Below are positions 1-6,475 of a stretch of DNA of 21,034 nucleotides, piece by piece. The DNA is taken from NCBI GenBank assembly GCA_946478995.1, contig CAMLDK010000006.1:1-21034 (forward strand), in the 5' to 3' direction. Made by a program: the position numbers and the translations under genes. The DNA comes from an uncultured Candidatus Saccharibacteria bacterium (GTDB lineage Bacteria; Patescibacteria; Saccharimonadia; Saccharimonadales; 2-12-FULL-41-12). Every line of letters starts with the position of its first letter. The stretch's first letter is position 1. The notes under the pieces were generated by a model that saw nothing but the letters and a program-made list of their open reading frames with translations, did no database searches and was not told where the DNA came from.

Positions 1-237
1 GAATTCCAAGAGATCATCAACCAGATGCAGAACCCGGCTAATGAAGATTTTTTTGTGATCAGCGGCAAGCACACATATAAGTCACAGCGGGCTTTGGCGC
101 TAAATAAGCTGTCGGCGCATAAGGTAATAAACCGCGAGGAAGCGAGCAAAAATATAGCTAAGCCGGGCCTCGTGAATCTTGTACCATCTTCTCTGAGCGG
201 ACGGGGCGGACTCGGCAGAAATATTTCCATCAGGTAA
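1..237 (+). CDS. 3' end of an unidentified gene (truncated at window edge)
   Basis: Frame 1 is open from the first base to a TAA stop at 235-237 and encodes the last 78 residues of a protein whose start lies outside the window. The tail is basic (KHTYKSQRALALNK) and ends in a Gly/Arg-rich segment (SGRGGLGRNISIR). I recognise no family motif, membrane segment or metal site, so no function is assigned. The stop is one base before the GTG start of the metallopeptidase gene, which suggests co-transcription. An ATG at 25 exists in the same frame, but because the frame is open upstream of it, the CDS is more likely truncated than a 70-residue protein. Confidence 0.5.
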   Translation, partial: EFQEIINQMQNPANEDFFVISGKHTYKSQRALALNKLSAHKVINREEASKNIAKPGLVNLVPSSLSGRGGLGRNISIR

Positions 238-238
238 A

Positions 239-934
239 GTGTCTACTTCATACGTTGAGATTGAGGAACTGGGGAAAGTCAGGCTTTTTCGAAGGAAAGG
301 TTTGAAGAATATGCGCATCAGCATCAGCCCGTTAGGGGAGGTTCGTTTAAGCATACCCTGGTATGTGCCGAAGTCTACCGGGCTTAAATATCTGAAATCA
401 AAAAAGGATTGGATAAAAATACACACGGTAAAGATAAACACCGACTGGCTGGACGGACAGCGCCTGTACTCGGACTATCAACTTAGGATAGCCGGTCATT
501 CAAAGAAAACGGTTCGGACTGCCCTGGAAGGCAAAACACTTAGGATTTACTTGCCGTCAACCTACAGTCCTGACCAGAAACGCCAGGCTATCAGCAAATA
601 CGTAAATAGATTTCTCAGAACGCAGGGTGAAAAGGTGTTGATTCCAAAGATTATGAGTTTAGCCGAACGGTCAGATTTCCAGCTTAGGGGAGTAGTGATT
701 AAAAATCTAAAATCCAGGTGGGGAAGCTGCAACCATGAAAAGGTAGTAACCCTTAATTCTTCTTTATTAAAACTGCCGGAAGACCTAGTAGAATATGTAA
801 TGGTGCACGAGCTGGCCCATACCAGGTACCTCAATCACAGCAAAAGTTTCTGGAATGAGGTAGTATCCATATTACCGGACTATAAGGAACGCAGAAAATC
901 ACTGAAAGATTTCAATAGCGCCGGAATTCTCTAA
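239..934 (+). CDS. YgjP/DUF45-family zinc metallopeptidase
   Basis: A 231-residue protein of the YgjP-like (DUF45, SprT/WLM-related) metallopeptidase family. The zinc-binding motif is HELAH at residues 190-194, with a likely third ligand at His200 (NHSKSFW). The family-typical RWGSC lies at 160-164. The N-terminal half is a beta-rich region with basic patches. The length is normal for the family. There is no signal peptide, so the enzyme is probably cytoplasmic. The start is GTG at 239, one base after the upstream stop; no strong ribosome binding site is seen, which fits translational coupling. Family members often sit beside restriction or DNA-processing genes, but the upstream gene is too truncated to use as context. 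The substrate is unknown. The family is confident, the role is not. Confidence 0.85.
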   Translation: MSTSYVEIEELGKVRLFRRKGLKNMRISISPLGEVRLSIPWYVPKSTGLKYLKSKKDWIKIHTVKINTDWLDGQRLYSDYQLRIAGHSKKTVRTALEGKTLRIYLPSTYSPDQKRQAISKYVNRFLRTQGEKVLIPKIMSLAERSDFQLRGVVIKNLKSRWGSCNHEKVVTLNSSLLKLPEDLVEYVMVHELAHTRYLNHSKSFWNEVVSILPDYKERRKSLKDFNSAGIL

Positions 935-941
935 TATCGGC

Positions 942-947
942 TATAAT
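942..947 (+). promoter_or_regulatory. Possible -10 box for the histidine kinase gene
   Basis: A perfect TATAAT at 942-947 lies 27 bases before the ATG at 975. No good -35 is visible at the usual distance. Transcription would start near 954 and give a short leader carrying the AAGGA ribosome binding site at about 964-968. Confidence 0.4.
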
Positions 948-974
948 TAAGCATAAATGATTTAAGGAACATTA

Positions 975-2609
975 ATGGATCCGGAAAAACTTTTTTTCTT
1001 AGACAAAAAAGTAGTAAAAGAAGACAGGACTGTCGGCCTGGTTTTTTCACTGGCGGTCGCAGGTCTGCTCGTACTGGTAGAGAGAGGGGTCATAGAGACT
1101 TATTCTTTCTCATATCCGGCGTTTTGGTTCGGGCTGGTCTTTTTCATCACCGTAGGGCTGGTCCAGTACTTCTGGAACCCTTATACGCTTAAAAAAGTAT
1201 TGGCCTACAACTTTTCCTTCGCTATATGCGGAGCCATACTATCAATCTTTATAGTTGGATACTTGAACCCTATGGTTTTTCTGGCATGGCTGTATCTGAT
1301 CACTGCGACCACTATCTACGTGCGGCACTTGGTCTGGTATGGCTTGTATGCGATATTTGCCGCCAGCGTAGCTATATGGACCATATCCGAGGCTGACTAT
1401 ATATCAGGCGGAGAGGTCGTGGGCATAATAGCTTCCACGGCTTTTGTGGGACTTATATGCTCGTTTGTTTCTTCGGTGTGGGACCTGTTCAAGCGCAGCC
1501 TGATCAACCTTAACACTACCCGTGTCAGCGAGAAGCTGGTATCGGAACGTTTGGGCAGTCTCATAAATAGCATGGTAGACGGCGTCGTTGCCACGGATAA
1601 AGAAGGCAGCATTGTCTTATATAACGGAGCGGCCTTGAACGTATTAGACCTAAATATTGACTTGCATGGAAAGACTTTTGCTGCTGCCGGCAAATTCGTA
1701 GATAAAAATAATCAGGACGTAGATATCGATAAATTTATCAGGGAGACCAAATCCCAAGTGGTTAATCGGGATTATAAGCTCAGGTATTCGGACGGCAGCC
1801 TGGTGAATCTGTATATGAGTGTCGCGCCGGTACACTTGGGCTTCGGCCATCAAGGCAGTGAAGGGTTTGTTATTTTATTCAGAGACATAACACGGGAAAA
1901 ATCCCTTGAAGAGGAACGGGATGAATTCATCAGCGTAGTAAGCCATGAGCTTAGGACACCCATCGCCATTGCTGAAGGCGAAGTCGGCAACGCGGAGTAT
2001 TTAGTAGAAAGAGCTGAAGGAGATCAAAAGACCAAAGACGCTCTCAAGCAGGCTCATGACCAGGTCCTGTTCTTAAGCAAGATGATAAATGATCTAGCTA
2101 CTCTCTCCAGGGCCGAACGCGGGAAATTAAACTTGGAAGTAGAAGCGATAGATTGCCGTGAACTTATAGGCGAGCTGGATGTGGACTATAAGAACGAGGC
2201 TAAAGCCAAGGGTCTTGAGCTAATTATAAATCTGGCTGCGAACCTGGGCGAATTGCATTCCAGCAAGCTATACGTAAGGGAAATTTTACAAAACTTCATC
2301 ACTAACGCTATCAAATATACGGAGAAGGGTTCGGTAACGGTTAAAGCCGAACCTTACGCCGACGGAGTATCGTTTGAAGTGATTGATACCGGCATCGGGA
2401 TAAGCAAGGGCGACCAGGAAAAAGTCTTTGACAAATTCTTTAGAAGCGAGGATTACCGCACCCGCGCCAATAATGGAACGGGCCTGGGCTTATACGTCAC
2501 CATGAAGCTAGCCAGGCTCATAAACGCCGAAATAAGCTTGGACAGCAAGCTGAATCAAGGCTCTACCTTTACCATAAAGATTCCGAATATCAATAAGTCC
2601 GGGAAATAA
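975..2609 (+). CDS. Membrane sensor histidine kinase with PAS domain
   Basis: A 544-residue two-component sensor kinase. About six hydrophobic helices span residues 20-165, with little extracytoplasmic loop. A PAS-like domain follows at about 190-310 (NSMVDGVVATDKEGSIVLYN). The HisKA phospho-acceptor is in SHELRTP, with His324. The ATP-binding domain has an N box at 440-447 (NFITNAIK), G1 at 471-476 (DTGIGI), an F box (KVFDKFF) and G2 at 501-506 (GTGLGL). All catalytic motifs look intact, so the protein should autophosphorylate. The ATG at 975 is preceded by AAGGA at good spacing. No response regulator gene lies next to it, so it is an orphan in this window. The membrane region resembles no sensor family I can name, so the signal is unknown. 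Confidence 0.95.
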   Translation: MDPEKLFFLDKKVVKEDRTVGLVFSLAVAGLLVLVERGVIETYSFSYPAFWFGLVFFITVGLVQYFWNPYTLKKVLAYNFSFAICGAILSIFIVGYLNPMVFLAWLYLITATTIYVRHLVWYGLYAIFAASVAIWTISEADYISGGEVVGIIASTAFVGLICSFVSSVWDLFKRSLINLNTTRVSEKLVSERLGSLINSMVDGVVATDKEGSIVLYNGAALNVLDLNIDLHGKTFAAAGKFVDKNNQDVDIDKFIRETKSQVVNRDYKLRYSDGSLVNLYMSVAPVHLGFGHQGSEGFVILFRDITREKSLEEERDEFISVVSHELRTPIAIAEGEVGNAEYLVERAEGDQKTKDALKQAHDQVLFLSKMINDLATLSRAERGKLNLEVEAIDCRELIGELDVDYKNEAKAKGLELIINLAANLGELHSSKLYVREILQNFITNAIKYTEKGSVTVKAEPYADGVSFEVIDTGIGISKGDQEKVFDKFFRSEDYRTRANNGTGLGLYVTMKLARLINAEISLDSKLNQGSTFTIKIPNINKSGK

Positions 2610-2613
2610 CTTC

Positions 2614-2642
2614 TTGACTTTATGGAACAGAGAAGTTAGTAT
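2614..2642 (+). promoter_or_regulatory. Candidate promoter of the secE-nusG-rplK-rplA operon
   Basis: TTGACT (2614-2619), a 17-base spacer and TAGTAT (2637-2642) form a plausible sigma70-type promoter. The start would be near 2649, just before the hairpin at 2655-2680. A second perfect -35-like TTGACA lies at 2642-2647, but its -10 would fall inside the hairpin and is poor. Confidence 0.45.
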
Positions 2643-2654
2643 TGACATCACGAC

Positions 2655-2684
2655 ACCTACTCTTCTTATTTAGAGTAGGTTTTT
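2655..2684 (+). terminator. Intrinsic terminator or leader attenuator before secE
   Basis: CCTACTCT (2656-2663) pairs perfectly with AGAGTAGG (2672-2679) across an 8-base loop and is followed by five T (2680-2684). It fits a terminator for the kinase gene, 46 bases after its stop. If the promoter at 2614-2642 is used, the same hairpin would be at the very 5' end of the secE operon transcript. Confidence 0.7.
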
Positions 2685-2707
2685 AAATTAAGGAGAGAAC
2701 CCGGCAG

Positions 2708-3049
2708 ATGGCTAAGGCAAAAAGTCCGCGCATACGCAAAACGGAAACTTCCGGCAAGCCGGAAAAGGTAAAAAAAAGCCCAAAAAAACCTTCCAGCAGT
2801 AAAAGCAGGAGTAAAATTGCAGCACCTTTCGGCAAAGTCTTCGGAGTAATAGGCAGGGGGCTGAGAAAAATAGTACCAAAATTTTTGCGGGGAGCCTTCT
2901 CTGAGATACGCCAGGTAAGCTGGCCGAACAGGCAGGAAACAATCAAGTTGACATGGGCGGTTTTTGTTTTCGCTATCGTGTTTTCAATAATCGTAGCTGC
3001 GCTTGACTTGGTTTTGGACAAGATATTTAGATCAATAATATTAGGTTAA
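2708..3049 (+). CDS. secE: Preprotein translocase subunit SecE
   Basis: A 113-residue SecE, the small essential clamp subunit of the SecYEG translocon in the inner membrane. The C-terminal half carries the family motif EIRQVSWPNRQET (about residues 66-78) followed by one membrane helix (WAVFVFAIVFSIIVAALDLVL). The first ~55 residues are a Lys/Ser/Pro-rich extension with no predicted structure, making the protein longer than typical single-helix bacterial SecE (about 60-85 residues). The start is supported by AAGGAG at 2690-2695 before ATG 2708. It begins the classical secE-nusG-rplK-rplA order, with nusG nine bases downstream. Confidence 0.95.
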   Translation: MAKAKSPRIRKTETSGKPEKVKKSPKKPSSSKSRSKIAAPFGKVFGVIGRGLRKIVPKFLRGAFSEIRQVSWPNRQETIKLTWAVFVFAIVFSIIVAALDLVLDKIFRSIILG

Positions 3050-3058
3050 AGGATAGAT

Positions 3059-3601
3059 ATGGCAAAAAGATACGACGAGAACAAGCAATGGTACGCGATA
3101 CACACCTATAGTGGTTACGAAGAGAAAGTTGCCGAAAGTATCCGCCAGCGCGCGGAGAGCCTGGATATGGCAGACAAGATTTTCAAGGTTTTAGTACCCA
3201 AGGAAAAAATGATCGAGATCAAGAACGGCAAACGGAAAGTCGTTGAGAAGCGTATTTTCCAAGGCTATGTGCTAGTACAGATGAAGTTAAGCGAGGATGC
3301 CTGGTATATAGTCAGGAATACCCCGAACGTCACCGGTTTCGTCGGCACGGGGATAGACCCGACACCTATAAGTGATGATGAGCTGGAGAAGATCAATAAG
3401 CGCATGGGTCTGGACCAGCCTAAGCACAAGATAGACTTAAAGGTCGGCGAAATCGTCAATATCGTAGACGGTCCGTTCAAAGGTTTTGACGGCGCGATCA
3501 ACGAAGTAGATGAAACAAAAGGCAAGCTAAAGGTCCTGGTCAATATGTTTGGTCGTGAAACACCGGTCGAACTTGACACTTTACAGGTTAAGAAGGTTTA
3601 G
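3059..3601 (+). CDS. nusG: Transcription termination/antitermination factor NusG
   Basis: A 180-residue NusG of normal length. The NGN domain (about 8-115) starts with KQWYAIHTYSGYEEKVAESI and includes RIFQGYVLVQM and VRNTPNVTGFVG. The C-terminal KOW domain (about 125-178) has the VGEIVNIVDGPFKGFDG motif. NusG binds the RNA polymerase clamp and links it to Rho, NusE or the ribosome. AAAGGA precedes the ATG at 3059. The TAG stop (3599-3601) overlaps the AGGAGA ribosome binding site of rplK, so the two genes are tightly linked. Confidence 0.97.
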   Translation: MAKRYDENKQWYAIHTYSGYEEKVAESIRQRAESLDMADKIFKVLVPKEKMIEIKNGKRKVVEKRIFQGYVLVQMKLSEDAWYIVRNTPNVTGFVGTGIDPTPISDDELEKINKRMGLDQPKHKIDLKVGEIVNIVDGPFKGFDGAINEVDETKGKLKVLVNMFGRETPVELDTLQVKKV

Positions 3602-3609
3602 GAGAAGTC

Positions 3610-4038
3610 ATGGCAGAAGGAAAGAAGATAACAGCAAACTTAAAGATGAGAATACCGGCAGGCAAAGCAAGCGCTGCGCCGCCAGTTGGAAGCACGCTTG
3701 GACAGTACGGCGTGAATATGATGGATTTCATAAATCCGTTCAATGAAGCCACCAAGGATATGAAGGGCGTTCTGACTGCACACATATCAATTTATGAAGA
3801 CCGCTCTATGGATTTCCGCGTAGTCTCAGCCGCCGTCGACGAGCAAATCCGTGAAAAACTAGGCATCCAGAAAGGCTCCGGCAAGCCTAATACCGAAAAG
3901 ATCGATAAGAAGCTGAATCAGGCCGACCTTACGGCTATTGCCGAGAATAAGGCTAAAGACATGAACACGGATGATATAGAAGCCGTAAAAAAAATGGTCG
4001 CCGGAACGGCAAGAAGCATGGGCGTAGAAGTAGAATGA
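3610..4038 (+). CDS. rplK: 50S ribosomal protein L11
   Basis: A 142-residue L11 of standard length. It forms the stalk base and GTPase-associated centre on 23S rRNA helices 43/44. The N-terminal domain has the proline-rich switch (MRIPAGKASAAPPVGSTLGQYGVNMMDF, about residues 14-41). The C-terminal rRNA-binding domain ends with MVAGTARSMGVEVE. AGGAGA precedes ATG 3610. The start falls eight bases after the nusG stop. The stop codon overlaps the start of the next small ORF as ATGA, a translational-coupling arrangement. Identification is secure. Confidence 0.97.
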   Translation: MAEGKKITANLKMRIPAGKASAAPPVGSTLGQYGVNMMDFINPFNEATKDMKGVLTAHISIYEDRSMDFRVVSAAVDEQIREKLGIQKGSGKPNTEKIDKKLNQADLTAIAENKAKDMNTDDIEAVKKMVAGTARSMGVEVE

Positions 4039-4364
4039 GCCCATTGGGAGCGCCATATAAGTCAGAAGGTGTTTCAACCGCAGAAGTGGGAGTGTTCGCC
4101 CACGCGCTCGAAACATCTGTTTTTGAAGGCTCGTCTTCGTCTTCAGGCGTTATGCGGGAAAGCGGACTTAGTTTGTTAAACGTAATGTCCGCAGCTATCA
4201 AATCGGGAGCCGCAGCCGGCTTAGACGAATTACTAGACGGTATTTCCTCCAAGCAAAGGCTGGCGGTAGGAAGAGTTATAGGCGATAGCGGGGTTGCCGG
4301 CAATGCTCCCACACAGAGACAGCGCTCTGAGGCGCAAGAAATCATCAAGTTACTAACAGAGTAA
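4035..4364 (+). CDS. Unidentified small protein inserted between rplK and rplA
   Basis: A 109-residue reading frame starting at the ATGA overlap with the rplK stop (4035-4038), so it is likely translated by re-initiation. The product has Ser/Ala/Gly-rich segments (residues 25-40, 55-65) and a C-terminal helix-like tail (QRSEAQEIIKLLTE). There is no membrane segment, Cys pair or recognised motif. rplK and rplA are usually adjacent, so a gene here is unusual. It is followed after 14 bases by the L1-binding RNA motif. A 131-codon frame on the opposite strand overlaps it but lacks any context. I favour this frame as real because of the coupled start and because it fills the gap. Confidence 0.55.
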   Translation: MSPLGAPYKSEGVSTAEVGVFAHALETSVFEGSSSSSGVMRESGLSLLNVMSAAIKSGAAAGLDELLDGISSKQRLAVGRVIGDSGVAGNAPTQRQRSEAQEIIKLLTE

Positions 4365-4378
4365 ATAAATTAATATTT

Positions 4379-4405
4379 GTGGGAGGTGCAAACCGCTTGA
4401 ACCAC
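4379..4405 (+). promoter_or_regulatory. L1-binding mRNA element before rplA (23S rRNA mimic)
   Basis: GUGG (4379-4382) pairs with CCAC (4402-4405). Inside, GGU (4385-4387) pairs with ACC (4392-4394) around a GCAA tetraloop. The unpaired parts are GA on one side and GCUUGAA on the other. This copies the L1 site of 23S rRNA (GUGGGAGG on one strand, CUUGAA followed by ACCAC on the other), recalled from the E. coli sequence. L1 is known to repress its own operon by binding such copies. The element ends two bases before the GAGGAGG ribosome binding site of rplA, so bound L1 would block initiation. Confidence 0.8.
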
Positions 4406-4417
4406 GAGGAGGAATAA

Positions 4418-5344
4418 ATGGCAGAAGAAAAAATCAAAGAAGAGAAGGCTAAAGCTGAAGAGAAATCTGACGCAAAGGCCGATAGCCAGCCTAAAGAAGA
4501 GAAGAAAATTGCGGCCAAAGCCGGTAAACGCAGCGAAAAAGGCCTGGCCGAAACTAAAGAGAAAACAGAAAAGATAGAGAAGCAGAAAAGTGCCAGCGAT
4601 GAAGAAAAGCCGGCCGATAAACCCAAGGCAGCCCAAAAACCGGCCCGCTCCAAGCTGGAGAGACGCGGTAAAAAATACAGGGACGCAGCCAAGGCCATAA
4701 ACCAGTCCAAACAGTATTCAATCAAGGAAGCCTTGGATTTAGCGGTCAAAACATCCTCAACGAAGTTTGATTCTACGCTTGAGTTTCATGTCAGACTGAA
4801 TGTCGACCCGAAACAAGCCGACCAGAACATAAGGGACAGCGTAATCCTACCGTCCGGTACAGGCAAAACCGTGCGTATAGCCGTATACTCTGACGACCAG
4901 AACGTAGAGAAGGCCAAAAAAGCCGGTGCCGATATAGCAGGAGCAGAAGATTTCCTGGCTGATCTTGATAAAGAAAAGATAGATTTTGATATCCTGATCG
5001 CTACCCCGAATGTCATGCAAAAATTAGCCAAATATGCCCGGTTGCTGGGCCCTAAAGGCCTGATGCCGAACCCTAAGAGCGGTACGGTTACTTCCGACGT
5101 AGAAAAAGCAATACAGCAAGCCAAGGCCGGCAAGGTTGAATACAGAGTTGATAGCTACGGGATAATCCATAGCCCGATCGGCAAAGCCAGCTTTGGTCCT
5201 GAAAAACTGCTAAAAAATGCCGAGGCGTTAGTTGCCAGCATCAAGCAGAACAAGCCGGCCAGCATAAAGGGCGCTTACGTCACTTCTATAGCAGTGTCAT
5301 CTACGATGGGTCCTAGCATCAAAGTATTGACCTCTGAAATTTAA
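4418..5344 (+). CDS. rplA: 50S ribosomal protein L1 with Lys/Glu-rich N-terminal extension
   Basis: A 308-residue L1, about 75-80 residues longer than typical bacterial L1 (near 230). Residues 1-79 are a low-complexity Lys/Glu/Ala stretch. The L1 core starts at about 80 (KLERRGKKYRDAAKAI) and contains the family signature around LLGPKGLMPNPKSGTVT. L1 forms the mobile L1 stalk of the 50S subunit, helps release E-site tRNA and can repress its own mRNA. The GAGGAGG ribosome binding site just upstream supports ATG 4418, so the extension appears genuine. The stop shares its TTAA with the stop of the convergent dut-like gene. Confidence 0.95.
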   Translation: MAEEKIKEEKAKAEEKSDAKADSQPKEEKKIAAKAGKRSEKGLAETKEKTEKIEKQKSASDEEKPADKPKAAQKPARSKLERRGKKYRDAAKAINQSKQYSIKEALDLAVKTSSTKFDSTLEFHVRLNVDPKQADQNIRDSVILPSGTGKTVRIAVYSDDQNVEKAKKAGADIAGAEDFLADLDKEKIDFDILIATPNVMQKLAKYARLLGPKGLMPNPKSGTVTSDVEKAIQQAKAGKVEYRVDSYGIIHSPIGKASFGPEKLLKNAEALVASIKQNKPASIKGAYVTSIAVSSTMGPSIKVLTSEI

Positions 5345-5985
5345 ACTGCCGGATAATCAGTTTTTAGCTTCTTTATATCACCCTTCTTTATCAGGCTGGC
5401 TTCTTGTTTTTCGCGCTTCAGGCTGCTGACATCGACACCCTCGATGATGTCCTTTTCATGATAACGGCTCTTTCGTGCTTGAACGGCACCGGTAAGCTTC
5501 TCAAAAACTACCTGGCAGAAACGCTCGCCCGGATATAACCGTACCGTCTGGGACTGGGTATTGTTCCTGACGGGTATGACCAGTTGTCCGCTGTAGCCGC
5601 TGTCGATGATTCCTGTCTGGTCTACCGATATGCCCTTGCGGTTAGTCGATGAGCGCGGGTACATGACGGCCATAAGGTCTTTGGGCAGGGTTATCGATTC
5701 GAACGAAGACACTAGTATATGCTCACCGGGCAAAAGATCAAAAAACTGCCCTTTCTCCAGCTCTACTATGTCAAAATACTCCGGCTTATCCGAAGAGAAG
5801 TAGTCCATGTGCAGCTGTTCTCGGCCAGCCTGGGTAACCCGCCAAACCTTCGGTATTAGAAATGTATAACCAAGCCTTAGATCCAGCGAATGGGCCTGAA
5901 GCTGGAATCTATCGACGCCAGGATTGATCTTAACCTTGCCGGCTTTTAAATAGTCTAGTATGTCGTCTTTAGTCAGTATGGCCAT
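5341..5985 (-). CDS. dUTPase/dCTP deaminase-family protein, probably a dUTPase
   Basis: A 214-residue trimeric-fold nucleotidohydrolase of the Dut/Dcd family. Motifs are HSLDL (32-36), YPRSSTNRKG (109-118), GIIDSGYSG (125-133, with Asp128 equal to the dUTPase catalytic Asp) and GERFCQVVF (153-161). The deaminase Glu of Dcd (E. coli E138, in IVLEF) is Pro138 here (LVIPV), so dCTP deamination is doubtful while dUTP or dCTP pyrophosphate cleavage remains possible. ATG 5985 is preferred over TTG 5991 because AAGG lies seven bases upstream of the ATG. The gene overlaps the folA end by 17 bases, so it is the third gene of thyA-folA-dut. Family secure; precise activity inferred. Confidence 0.8.
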   Translation of the reverse strand: MAILTKDDILDYLKAGKVKINPGVDRFQLQAHSLDLRLGYTFLIPKVWRVTQAGREQLHMDYFSSDKPEYFDIVELEKGQFFDLLPGEHILVSSFESITLPKDLMAVMYPRSSTNRKGISVDQTGIIDSGYSGQLVIPVRNNTQSQTVRLYPGERFCQVVFEKLTGAVQARKSRYHEKDIIEGVDVSSLKREKQEASLIKKGDIKKLKTDYPAV

Positions 5986-6475
5986 TTCCAACCTTATAAT
6001 GCATTAATATAGTATTGTCGTTCAGATGTTTAACCGATTCAAGCTCTAATCTTACGTCAAGTCTGGAATCAAACAGTTTTACCCCTTGCCCGAAGAGTAA
6101 TGGCTCGATAGTCAGATAAATATCAGTGAGTGCGCCTGCGTTTAAAAACATTGAGTAGATGCTGCTTCCGCCGATGACTGCTACATCCTTATAGCCTTCT
6201 TGATTCAACCTTCTGACCAGATCTTTTGGCTTTTCAGTGGTTTTTTCAAAGGCTTCGCCTTCAACCTCGCCGCGGGTATAAACTATATGCCGCCGCCCGG
6301 GCAAAGGTTCTTTAAAGGTCCTATAGGTATTGCCCCCCATGATCATCACGCCGGATTCTTTGGTCATGTCCACGAAAAACTTTTTGTCTTCCGGGCTGGT
6401 CCAGTCTATATGCTGATGGTCGTTTCTGGCTATGAAACCGTCCGCTGTGACCGCCGCGATTATAAAGGTCTTCAT
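5969..6475 (-). CDS. folA: Dihydrofolate reductase
   Basis: A 168-residue DHFR of normal length. It has the N-terminal FIIAAVTADGFIA strand, the catalytic acidic residue in WTSPEDKKFF (residues 25-34), LPGRRHIVYTR and the cofactor-binding VAVIGGSSIYSMFL. The enzyme reduces dihydrofolate to tetrahydrofolate with NADPH, recycling the folate oxidised by ThyA-type methylation. Its ATG (6475-6473) overlaps the thyA stop as ATGA, and its end overlaps the dut-like gene, so all three genes should be translated from one minus-strand message. RibD-C-type reductases are related, but the LPGR and IGGSSIY motifs and the context favour DHFR. Confidence 0.9.
   Translation of the reverse strand: MKTFIIAAVTADGFIARNDHQHIDWTSPEDKKFFVDMTKESGVMIMGGNTYRTFKEPLPGRRHIVYTRGEVEGEAFEKTTEKPKDLVRRLNQEGYKDVAVIGGSSIYSMFLNAGALTDIYLTIEPLLFGQGVKLFDSRLDVRLELESVKHLNDNTILMHYKVGNGHTD

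Noticed and set aside
3953..4348. 131-codon frame on the minus strand over the rplK-rplA gap
   Set aside because: It overlaps the end of rplK, lacks a start signal and faces into a ribosomal operon; the plus frame with ATGA coupling is the better candidate.
5986..5991. TTG start two codons upstream in the dut-like gene
   Set aside because: The AAGG motif is only a base or two from the TTG but about seven bases from ATG 5985.
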